A stretch of 14,221 bases of DNA from Candidatus Parcubacteria bacterium. Its GTDB lineage: Bacteria > Patescibacteriota > Minisyncoccia > Phycocordibacterales > Phycocordibacteraceae. The stretch lies in contig DAICZX010000021.1 of the NCBI GenBank assembly GCA_027310925.1, positions 1-14,221 of the forward strand, in the 5' to 3' direction. The translations under genes and the position numbers were made by a program. Position 1 is the first letter of the stretch; every line of letters starts with the position of its first letter. Below, piece after piece: positions 1 to 6,466 of this stretch. Below the pieces are notes generated by a model. That model saw only the letters and a list, made by a program, of their open reading frames with translations. It searched no databases and was not told the DNA's origin.

Positions 1-4
1 GATA

Positions 5-13
5 TGCTATTAT
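5..13 (+). promoter_or_regulatory. Extended -10 promoter element of the surface-protein gene
   Basis: TGCTATTAT matches an extended -10 box (TGnTATAAT, one mismatch in the hexamer). It ends 11 nt before the ATG at 25, so transcription would begin about 5 nt before that ATG. This leaves a nearly leaderless message with no room for a Shine-Dalgarno site. The -35 region lies outside the window. The position supports the start at 25 over the in-frame ATG at 4, which would put the promoter inside the coding sequence. Confidence 0.45.
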
Positions 14-24
14 GCAAAAATAAT

Positions 25-2298
25 ATGAGACGAGGATTACCCCCCCATTTTTTTCTCCTATCGTCTCTACTTTTGGTCATTCCTTCAGTAACATTCGCCG
101 CTACGTTGTTCAACCAAAATCTGAGTCCTGGTATGACAGGACCAGAGGTGCAGACACTTCAGAAATTTTTAAATACGCTTGGATTCACTGTCGCACAAAC
201 TGGTGACGGCTCTCCACGACACGAAACAACTAAATTCGGTGCTGAAACATTGGCGGCATTAGAGAATTTCCAGAAATCGTACAGGATTGTGCCAGATGCT
301 GGTTACTTCGGTCCCATTACACGCGCTCGTGCTAATTCCATTCTCGACACCCATCCAGAATGGACATCCTCGGAAGGTGTACTTTCTTCGAGTACTGGTG
401 TGGCTACGGATACACCACAGATGTCCGCGTCGTCACTAGCCACTAATACCACCATGTCTGATCTCGAGTCCGAGATTCAGGCGCTTCGTGCTGAGATCGC
501 TTCAATTTCAAACCAATCTGCAAATAACACATATGCAATCGGTGTGACAAATCGGGGATTTTCCAGTGGCTCTATTTCTGGAGACTCAATTTCTAACAGC
601 ACAATATCGGGTGGTTCGATTGCAAATACCAGCCTGACTGGAACGACCACAATTGACGGCGTGATCTCGACAGAAAGTGTCATCAACCCAAGCGTGACTG
701 GATCCCTTTGGTATGGCACGAGCACAGGTGCTGTTGTCCCCCTTTCCCTCGGCACAACCCTTTCCATAACGAACGGCGCGTTAAACGCTTCGACCAGTAG
801 TACTGGTGTCATAAACTATCTTGCAACAGCGTCAGGTTCAGTATCGAGAACTCTTACATCAAAACTCGGCGACATCGTAAGCGTCAAGGACTTTGGAGCA
901 AAAGGAGATGGTGTCACCGACGACACAGCAGCAATTCAGGCAGCAATCAACGCGGCCGGTAGCTATGCCAGTATTTTCTTCCCTACTGGAACATATCTTG
1001 TAACATCCGGACTTACTATCTCTAATGATAGAGTTGTGTTGTATGGTACAGGAAAATATTCATCACAGATTGAGTTTGAACCAACTGCAAACAATGTCGT
1101 GTTATTCACGTTCCGTAGTTCTGGAGGTGGAATCATATGGCAGGACGAACTGCGCGACATAGGAATTAAATCTGAAGGCAATACGCTGCCGAAGACAGCG
1201 GTGAAGGTGGTTGATTCCGATGGTTTCTATATGCACAATGTCGTAATTTATCCATTTACGAGCTCCTCAAACAATGCGGTGGGCATCTGGCTTCAAGGAC
1301 GCGAGACGGGAACGTTCTCAAAAATTGACTCTTTTGCCGATCTTCCATTATGGATTGACAAAAATCCGGATACCGCAACATCTACTCTTGACCTAGATCA
1401 AACCCACTTTTCAGATATGTATTTGATTGCTAATGATGCGCAGCCAGTCATTAAAGTGACAAGTGGAGTATCGCTAACAAATGTCACATTTGATGGGTTT
1501 GAAGAATGGGCTGGTGGAGACAATGGTCTATATTGGAACGATACAACAAGTAACGCAATCAGTTACGGCCTATCATTCAATAACGTTCGTTGGGAACAAG
1601 GTTCTGGCGGATGGATGTTTTACTTGAACCATAATTCTGGTATACAGAATTTGACATTGAATAATGTCACGCAGAATGTGAGCCCTGGAACAAATGGCAT
1701 CTACCTTCGGAACGTGCACGGAGTATCGCTTGATAATATTACGTACCAAGGCACGACAGGTACAGCTTTAGATGCCGCTTCGCCAACGGATGGAAATATT
1801 CACTTTGCTAATACTGTATTCAACACTGGATCTTCTGTGTTATTGACTGGCGCGAACGCAGTAGACGGTGGGTACACAACATATTCCGCAAATGCCACCT
1901 ACCCAGCAACTAACTACTATAGTATCCCGAACACGCTCGGTCTATCATTCAATCCAAGTATAAATTCGACTGTGCCGATCAACCAGATTGATGGTCCCGT
2001 GTTAACCCTGGCGGCAAGTTCTACGGCGGCTATAGGGGGCCCAGCTATGGGCGGATTACTTCTCGTTACGGACGAGGCGACGTGGGCAAGTGGTATCATC
2101 ATGCTAAAAAGTACGATGCAGCCCGCAATTGTTAGCGATATCTATTCGTTCTTCGGGACGGCTTCGGGTACGCCAGATAGATACAATATTTACTTCGATG
2201 CAAGTACGAACAGGATAATGGTGCAAAACAATCGTCCTGCCACGGCCAAATTGGTCTTTACGTTGATTGGTCAGGGTGAACACTACCCTGAACCATAA
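25..2298 (+). CDS. Exported peptidoglycan-binding / tailspike-like beta-helix surface protein
   Basis: 757-residue exported protein of unknown substrate. Residues 1-26 form a signal peptide (MRR, a hydrophobic core, cleavage near VTFA-A). Residues 30-110 resemble a PG_binding_1 domain (LSPGMTGPEVQTLQKFL, then FGxxTLxALxNFQ and GYFGPITRARAN), so the N-terminus probably docks on cell wall. A Ser/Thr-rich linker and a short coiled coil (about 144-163) lead to pentad repeats (182-226). At 284-310 lies the Pectate_lyase_3/phage-tailspike signature VSVKDFGAKGDGVTDDTAAI, followed by a right-handed beta-helix-like region to about 600 rich in Asn, Gly, Ser and Thr. Residues 658-757 look like a separate small beta-rich end domain. 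I see no cysteine and no C-terminal anchor or sortase signal. The frame is open to the window edge and an ATG lies at 4, but the signal peptide and promoter favour 25. The fold is family-based inference. Lyase activity is unproven; adhesion or glycan binding is equally possible. Confidence 0.85.
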   Translation: MRRGLPPHFFLLSSLLLVIPSVTFAATLFNQNLSPGMTGPEVQTLQKFLNTLGFTVAQTGDGSPRHETTKFGAETLAALENFQKSYRIVPDAGYFGPITRARANSILDTHPEWTSSEGVLSSSTGVATDTPQMSASSLATNTTMSDLESEIQALRAEIASISNQSANNTYAIGVTNRGFSSGSISGDSISNSTISGGSIANTSLTGTTTIDGVISTESVINPSVTGSLWYGTSTGAVVPLSLGTTLSITNGALNASTSSTGVINYLATASGSVSRTLTSKLGDIVSVKDFGAKGDGVTDDTAAIQAAINAAGSYASIFFPTGTYLVTSGLTISNDRVVLYGTGKYSSQIEFEPTANNVVLFTFRSSGGGIIWQDELRDIGIKSEGNTLPKTAVKVVDSDGFYMHNVVIYPFTSSSNNAVGIWLQGRETGTFSKIDSFADLPLWIDKNPDTATSTLDLDQTHFSDMYLIANDAQPVIKVTSGVSLTNVTFDGFEEWAGGDNGLYWNDTTSNAISYGLSFNNVRWEQGSGGWMFYLNHNSGIQNLTLNNVTQNVSPGTNGIYLRNVHGVSLDNITYQGTTGTALDAASPTDGNIHFANTVFNTGSSVLLTGANAVDGGYTTYSANATYPATNYYSIPNTLGLSFNPSINSTVPINQIDGPVLTLAASSTAAIGGPAMGGLLLVTDEATWASGIIMLKSTMQPAIVSDIYSFFGTASGTPDRYNIYFDASTNRIMVQNNRPATAKLVFTLIGQGEHYPEP
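568..702 (+). repeat. Pentad-repeat stalk within the surface protein
   Basis: Nine consecutive five-residue units (protein residues 182-226) of the form [G/N]x[S/T][I/L/V][S/T/A], for example GSISG, DSISN and STISG. Ile, Leu or Val recurs at 184, 189, 194, 199, 204, 214, 219 and 224; the one break is at 209. The period of five suggests a pentapeptide-like quadrilateral beta-helix or a stalk between the coiled coil and the main beta-helix. The repeat is clear in the protein but degenerate in the DNA. Confidence 0.6.
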
Positions 2299-2395
2299 GT
2301 GGATCATTTAGACTCTATTTATTTAACCAGCTTTTATTTGAGTTATATGCTTTCACGAGCACAAGAAGAATGTCTTATATGGTAACGTTTCTCCC
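2299..2395. other. AT-rich spacer between the surface-protein gene and prmC
   Basis: 97 bp with no convincing gene, no hairpin followed by a T run, and no clear -35/-10 pair. The prmC frame stays open back to 2342 but has no ATG, GTG or TTG there. Two tiny reading frames (from 2347 and 2370) end before or at the prmC start. How prmC is transcribed is not visible. It may share a transcript with the surface-protein gene. Confidence 0.5.
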
Positions 2396-3127
2396 ATGAC
2401 CCGAGACGAGCAATGGCTTCTAGAGGAAAAATACCATGGGAAGAAAGTACCAGAATTTACAGCTGATACACATCGCCTTGCTACAGGCGAGCCCTTGGCA
2501 TACGTTATCGGCTGGCAACCATTTCTCGACTTAAGAATCAACCTTGACTCGAGACCACTCATCCCCCGCGCCGAGACAGAATGGTGGACAGAACAACTCC
2601 TTAAAGAGATTGACTCCTCTGCAGGACTTAAATTTCTAGACCTGTGTGCAGGAAGCGGTGCTATCGGCTGTGCAGCACTCGCGAGGCTACCAAACGCCTA
2701 TGTATATTTTGGCGAGATCGACCAAACACACAGAATGACTATTTTGAAAAATGTACGTGAGAATGAGTTAGACGAGTCACACACCTCCGTGCACATCGGC
2801 GATCTTTTTAACCCATTCGGCGACATGAAATTTGACATTATAGCGACGAATCCACCCTATATCCCGATCGATCGCGTACTGCCATCGAATGTCTTTGATT
2901 ATGAACCTAGCCTCGCTCTCATGGCCGGGAAGGATGGGCTTGACTTCATTCGTCGTATCGCAAATGAACTTCCAAAACACCTCACGAGAACAGGTACGGC
3001 ATGGATAGAGTGTGACAGCACGACAGTTGAAATGGCTCAAGAATTAATGTTTGCTCAAGATCTTCATGCCAAGATACGCAATGACCAATACGGGAACCCC
3101 CGCGTCATTGTAGTATCATTTCACTAA
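2396..3127 (+). CDS. prmC: Peptide chain release factor N5-glutamine methyltransferase PrmC (HemK)
   Basis: SAM-dependent cytoplasmic enzyme that methylates the GGQ glutamine of release factors RF1/RF2 and so aids translation termination. Visible marks are the family motif IPRAETE at 56-62, the SAM-binding glycine loop LDLCAGSGAIG at 81-91, acidic E107/D109 at the ribose-binding position, the catalytic NPPYIP motif at 152-157, and the YEPSLAL..GKDGLDF block at about 169-184. At 243 residues it is shorter than the 277-residue E. coli enzyme. The loss is in the N-terminal helical substrate-binding domain, where only about 45 residues precede the core. ATG at 2396 is the first usable start and has no Shine-Dalgarno site. 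The TAA stop overlaps the next ATG by one base (TAATG), implying coupled translation. No prfA is nearby, although prfA-prmC is a common pairing elsewhere. Identification is firm. Confidence 0.92.
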   Translation: MTRDEQWLLEEKYHGKKVPEFTADTHRLATGEPLAYVIGWQPFLDLRINLDSRPLIPRAETEWWTEQLLKEIDSSAGLKFLDLCAGSGAIGCAALARLPNAYVYFGEIDQTHRMTILKNVRENELDESHTSVHIGDLFNPFGDMKFDIIATNPPYIPIDRVLPSNVFDYEPSLALMAGKDGLDFIRRIANELPKHLTRTGTAWIECDSTTVEMAQELMFAQDLHAKIRNDQYGNPRVIVVSFH

Positions 3128-3387
3128 TGTTAACTAAGACACTCAAACCGTTTTCTCCACCATCTGCTCTATTCGCTCATTTTTTTATTTCTTCTGGTGT
3201 AATAGTGGTATGGGCGTTGTATCTTGTTTTCGCCTTCTGGGCTCTCTACACGATTGTTGCTGTCTATCATTGGCTTAAATATTCCCGTGCGTCATGGGTC
3301 GCTTCCCCGGCAATCGCGGTACATCTCCTCATATCGCTTGTACTGATTTCGTACGCGCTCTCTGGCCACATATTCTTCCTATCATGA
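3127..3387 (+). CDS. Small two-helix membrane protein, unknown function
   Basis: 86-residue hydrophobic protein that I do not recognise. Residues 1-18 are polar and Pro-rich (KPFSPP). Two strongly hydrophobic stretches follow, at about 21-48 (Trp/Tyr/Phe-rich) and 58-85. Between them lies a short basic/aromatic loop (HWLKYSRASW). The likely topology is a helical hairpin in the cytoplasmic membrane. It is bracketed by overlaps: its ATG shares a base with the prmC stop (TAATG), and its TGA overlaps the next gene's ATG (ATGA). This arrangement is the best evidence that it is a real gene and suggests fixed stoichiometry with its PH-domain neighbour. No motif or catalytic residue is visible. A role as partner or membrane adaptor of that neighbour is inference only. 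Confidence 0.7.
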   Translation: MLTKTLKPFSPPSALFAHFFISSGVIVVWALYLVFAFWALYTIVAVYHWLKYSRASWVASPAIAVHLLISLVLISYALSGHIFFLS

Positions 3388-3920
3388 AAGAATTTGAACT
3401 CGAGCCAGGTGAACACGTTGTGCGGGAAGCACGTAAACACTGGATCCTCTTTGCTGCAGAGCTATTACCGTATGCGATTCTCATGGTAATCCCTTTCGCA
3501 CTTCCAAAATTTTTTGTATTCATACCGACTCTTGTACGTTTAACAGCTTTTTTTGATTATCAAACACCGATCGTACACGCAGTACTCGGTATCTGGCTTC
3601 TCACAACGTGGACTCTGGCTTGGGGTGTTTTCACCCGTTACTTTCTCAATGTGTGGGTACTCACGAACCAACGCATCGTTGACATTCGGCAGCATGGCTA
3701 TTTCAATCGAGAGATTTCGAGCATGTCTCTTTCGCGCGTGCAGGACGTGATGACCGATGTCACGGGAGTACTCCCCTCACTCCTTGACATAGGCACTATC
3801 AATGTACAAAGCGCCGGCACCGTTGACGAATTCCACATGCGGGGCATTCCGCGACCCGAGCGAATGCGCGATCTCATTCTCAAATATGTTCCGATTGGGC
3901 CGCAAAGGAGCGATATCTGA
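3384..3920 (+). CDS. Membrane protein with bacterial PH (bPH2) domain
   Basis: 178-residue protein with two membrane segments (about 22-42 and 66-88) followed by a bPH2/YdbS-like pleckstrin-homology domain at about 88-170. Typical features are the entry strand FLNVWVLTNQRIVDIRQHG, then GYFNREISSMSLSRVQDV, and the closing LLDIGTINVQSAG strands. Members of this family are membrane-associated, and their ligands are mostly unknown. I chose ATG at 3384 because it overlaps the preceding stop as ATGA and begins with the usual short acidic lead-in (MKEFELEPGEHV). An upstream in-frame ATG at 3294 would add 30 residues encoded inside the membrane-protein gene and with no family resemblance. The stop at 3918-3920 lies within the extended -10 element assigned to hisS. 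The domain call is firm; cellular role and partner are unknown. Confidence 0.85.
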   Translation: MKEFELEPGEHVVREARKHWILFAAELLPYAILMVIPFALPKFFVFIPTLVRLTAFFDYQTPIVHAVLGIWLLTTWTLAWGVFTRYFLNVWVLTNQRIVDIRQHGYFNREISSMSLSRVQDVMTDVTGVLPSLLDIGTINVQSAGTVDEFHMRGIPRPERMRDLILKYVPIGPQRSDI

Positions 3921-3926
3921 TACAAT
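3918..3926 (+). promoter_or_regulatory. Extended -10 element giving a leaderless hisS message
   Basis: TGATACAAT fits an extended -10 box (TGn plus TACAAT, one mismatch from TATAAT). The hexamer ends 7 nt before the hisS ATG at 3934, so transcription should start at or next to the A of that ATG. The first two bases of the TG motif belong to the stop codon of the preceding gene. The nearest -35-like hexamer (TTGGGC, 3895-3900) is 20 bp away and weak. hisS may also be read through from upstream. Confidence 0.5.
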
Positions 3927-3933
3927 CGGACAT

Positions 3934-5205
3934 ATGTCCGAACCACTTTCTACTGATCCCTACAAAGGTGTGCGTGATTTCTACCCGGCCGACTGGGCGC
4001 GGCAAGAAACATTATTTACGCGTATTCAACAAATGCTTACACTCTGGGGTTATGAAGAATATAACGCCTCCCCTCTTGAGAAGGCTGAACTATATGAGGC
4101 AAAAACTTCGGAAGAGATTGTGAACGAACAGACCTATACTTTTACCGATCGTGGTAACCGCCGTGTCACATTACGGCCTGAAATGACCCCAACTCTCGTT
4201 CGAATGATAGCGGCGAGACAACGCGAACTTGTTTTCCCACTTCGATGGTTCTCCATTGGGAATAGGTTCCGATATGAACGGCCCCAAAAAGGCCGTCTAC
4301 GCGAGTTTTATCAGGCGGACATAGATCTGGTCGGTCTGCCTGATGGTGAAGCGGATATCGAAATCGTGGAGCTCGCAGCAGCTATACTCAAGTCATTTGG
4401 AGCTACCGAGAACGACTTCGTTATCCGCATGAATTCGCGCCCGCTCTTAAACACCGCGTGTGCAGCAGCTGGACTTACAGATGAAAGCACACGACAATAT
4501 TTACGCCTATTGGATAAAAAAACAAAGATGACACCAGAGGCTTTTATGGCAGCCTCGAATACCCTTACTGCAAAAGACCCTCTCGCCCTCATTGAGGGCA
4601 GGGGTAATGATGTGCCAGAAGATGTCGTGAGGGAAAAACACCGTCTATTGGACCGGATCGATACCCTCAAGTCCCGTGGTGTACGTAATATTATCTTTGA
4701 CTCGAGTATTACACGCGGTTTCGATTATTATACTGGCATGGTTTTCGAGGTATATGACGCCAACCCGAAGAATCAACGAGCTCTTTTTGGTGGTGGGCGG
4801 TATGATGGTCTTGGTACACTCTTTGGAAGAGATACGGTTCCAGCGGTTGGTTTTGCGCTTGGTGATGTGACTTTCGCCGATTTTCTCGATACACACTCAC
4901 TCATGCCAAGTGAAGGCACTTCACCGCAGATCTACATTGGCACGCCACTTACGAGCGATATTTCGACCGCGCAGACATTTGCTAACACGCTTCGTATGGA
5001 GGGTTGCCGCGCCTTTGTTAACATAACCAATCGCACACTTGGCGACCAAATAAAAGAAGCGGTGAAACGCGGTATTCCATTTTTTGCCGCCTATGGTGCC
5101 AACGAAGTTTCGAGTAAGGCAATTCGCATGAAGGTCCTCGCGAATGGCGAGGAGGTGGTTCTCTCAGCCACTGACCTCGCCACACTGCTTCAATCTAATA
5201 GTTAA
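3934..5205 (+). CDS. hisS: Histidyl-tRNA synthetase (class II), motif-3 variant
   Basis: Cytoplasmic class II enzyme that charges tRNA-His using ATP, 423 residues, a normal length. The sequence shows motif 1 around GVRDFYP (12-18), RPEMTPTLVR (81-90), and motif 2 RYERPQKGRLREFYQ (113-127) followed by the AD-D-VG stretch. An insertion domain follows, then the histidine-binding HisA motif RGFDYYTG (261-268, with the catalytic Arg at 261) and GGGRYDGL (286-293). The anticodon-binding domain is about 330-423. Motif 3 reads GFALGDVTF (306-314), where GLER with an invariant-type arginine is usual. EFYQ-D-D and RPEMTP resemble the archaeal/eukaryotic-like branch of HisRS. I chose ATG at 3934 because MSEPLSTDPYKGVRDFYP begins at the conserved N-terminus; the frame's upstream ATG at 3802 lies inside the PH-domain gene. 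Only 3 bp separate it from the exonuclease gene downstream. Confidence 0.93.
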   Translation: MSEPLSTDPYKGVRDFYPADWARQETLFTRIQQMLTLWGYEEYNASPLEKAELYEAKTSEEIVNEQTYTFTDRGNRRVTLRPEMTPTLVRMIAARQRELVFPLRWFSIGNRFRYERPQKGRLREFYQADIDLVGLPDGEADIEIVELAAAILKSFGATENDFVIRMNSRPLLNTACAAAGLTDESTRQYLRLLDKKTKMTPEAFMAASNTLTAKDPLALIEGRGNDVPEDVVREKHRLLDRIDTLKSRGVRNIIFDSSITRGFDYYTGMVFEVYDANPKNQRALFGGGRYDGLGTLFGRDTVPAVGFALGDVTFADFLDTHSLMPSEGTSPQIYIGTPLTSDISTAQTFANTLRMEGCRAFVNITNRTLGDQIKEAVKRGIPFFAAYGANEVSSKAIRMKVLANGEEVVLSATDLATLLQSNS

Positions 5206-5208
5206 CTT

Positions 5209-5790
5209 ATGCGCGCTATTACTTTTGACATCGAATCCATATCTGATTCTGTGGTACGTGGACACATCGATATCCGGGAACAGGAACTGGTAATCGTTGC
5301 TATTCACGACTCACTTACAAACGAATACTCCTCATATTCAAAAGAAGAACTCCCAAAACTTTGGCCGATTATTGAGCGTGCTGATGTACTCATCGGTTTC
5401 AATTCCGATGTATTTGATATCCCTCTTCTCAATCGCTATTACCCAGGTGATCTTTCGCATGTACGTTCTCTTGATCTTTTAAGTGAAATTCAGAAAGTGC
5501 TCGGTCGACGTATCAGGCTCCAATCTCTTGCGGAGGCAACGCTTAACCGCAGTAAGAAAGGAGATGGACTCAAGGCGGGTGAATGGTGGCGAGAGGGGAA
5601 AACGGAAAAAGTTCGCGAGTATTGCGTCGAAGACGTTCGTCTCACGCGAGAGATCTATGATTACGCACTCAAACATGGCGTGGTTAAATATAAAGATTTA
5701 CGTGATATTCGTGATATCAAGCTTGACACGTCATCTTGGACACGCGGAGTGGATGCGATACCAGCAATGACATATGCCCTACCACTATGA
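5209..5790 (+). CDS. DEDDy-type 3'-5' exonuclease, RNase H-like fold
   Basis: 193-residue predicted metal-dependent exonuclease of the DnaQ-like/RNase_H_2 (YprB-type) group. ExoI is FDIES with D7 and E9. ExoII is GFNSDVFDIPLL with N65 and D70. ExoIII is YCVEDVRLT with Y138 and D142, the Y-x3-D spacing of the DEDDy subclass. All four metal-ligand acids are present, so it is probably active. No helicase, polymerase or zinc domain is attached. The polar stretch RSKKGDGLKAGEWW (114-127) is typical of this group. The start lies 3 bp after hisS with no Shine-Dalgarno site, and the TGA stop overlaps the next gene (ATGA), so it sits in the middle of a hisS-exonuclease-dsbA-like operon. Substrate (DNA or RNA) cannot be read from the sequence. 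Proofreading, repair or RNA trimming are all possible. Confidence 0.82.
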   Translation: MRAITFDIESISDSVVRGHIDIREQELVIVAIHDSLTNEYSSYSKEELPKLWPIIERADVLIGFNSDVFDIPLLNRYYPGDLSHVRSLDLLSEIQKVLGRRIRLQSLAEATLNRSKKGDGLKAGEWWREGKTEKVREYCVEDVRLTREIYDYALKHGVVKYKDLRDIRDIKLDTSSWTRGVDAIPAMTYALPL

Positions 5791-6464
5791 AATCCTCATT
5801 CATGATTCCCATTGCGATTATTCTTGGCGGCGCCATTGTCGCAATTGCGATATACATCTCAGTGCCAAAGTACGTTTCAACGGGCTCAAGCACGGGAGAC
5901 CCAACGCTTGTGCGACCCATAACCAGCAATGATCACATACTTGGGGATCCGACCGCACAAGTAATGATCGTTGAATATGCTGATTTCGACTGCGAGTACT
6001 GCAAGAAATTCAATGAAACGCTCCACCAAATCATTGCCACCGAAGGAACCACCGGGAAAGTTGCTCTCGTGTTTCGAGAATTTCCGCTCACCGAGATTCA
6101 CCCGAACGCACTCCCTCTTGCGCGAGCTGCAGAATGTGTCGCTCAAACTGCAGGAAACGACGCATTCTGGAAATTCACAGACTTGCTTTTTGCGAATCAA
6201 CCGGTTGACCCGGCAAATCTTGGGGCACTCGCAGCAACTGCGGGCGTTTCGGGAAATGCGTTCGCTACTTGTTATATCAACGCAGCAACAACTGTCGACG
6301 CGCGCATTACGGCGGATCGCCAGAACGCACTTGCTATTGGGGCACGCGGCACACCTTATTCGGTCATTCTCACCACGGGTGCAGCGCCAATCGTTATGGA
6401 CGGCGCCTATTCATACGACGCAGTGAAACAGCTTGTCGACCAGGCACTAAGCAAAACCAACTAA
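5787..6464 (+). CDS. Membrane-anchored DsbA-like thiol:disulfide oxidoreductase
   Basis: 225-residue extracytoplasmic thioredoxin-fold protein of the DsbA/DSBA-like (Thioredoxin_4, BdbD-like) family. A single N-terminal membrane segment (about 6-26, no clear cleavage site) leads into a Ser/Gly linker. The catalytic domain starts near 48 with GDPTAQVMIVEYADFDCEYC. The active site is C69-E-Y-C72, and the cis-proline is in GTP at 188-190. The helical insertion (about 100-180) contains two further cysteines, C117 and C162, which could form a structural disulfide. ATG at 5787 overlaps the exonuclease stop (ATGA). An upstream in-frame ATG at 5736 would place a polar 17-residue stretch before the membrane segment. 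It would form or shuffle disulfides in exported proteins. The surface protein in this window has no cysteine, so it is not a substrate. The gene ends 2 bp from the convergent nuclease gene. Confidence 0.88.
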   Translation: MKSSFMIPIAIILGGAIVAIAIYISVPKYVSTGSSTGDPTLVRPITSNDHILGDPTAQVMIVEYADFDCEYCKKFNETLHQIIATEGTTGKVALVFREFPLTEIHPNALPLARAAECVAQTAGNDAFWKFTDLLFANQPVDPANLGALAATAGVSGNAFATCYINAATTVDARITADRQNALAIGARGTPYSVILTTGAAPIVMDGAYSYDAVKQLVDQALSKTN

Positions 6465-6466
6465 AA

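Noticed and set aside
4..24. In-frame ATG at 4 as start of the surface protein
   Set aside because: It adds seven residues (MLLCKNN) ahead of a normal signal peptide and would place the extended -10 box inside the gene.
2039..2052. Perfect small hairpin GCCCA-GCTA-TGGGC
   Set aside because: It lies inside the surface-protein gene with no T run and encodes Gly/Pro/Ala/Met codons; it is likely chance.
2347..2399. Two tiny reading frames before prmC (from ATG 2347 and ATG 2370)
   Set aside because: They encode 12 and 9 residues with no family resemblance and do not join to PrmC without a frameshift for which there is no evidence.
5701..5720. Tandem GTGATATTC-like repeat
   Set aside because: Just two units encoding RDIRDI in the exonuclease; too short to treat as a repeat element.
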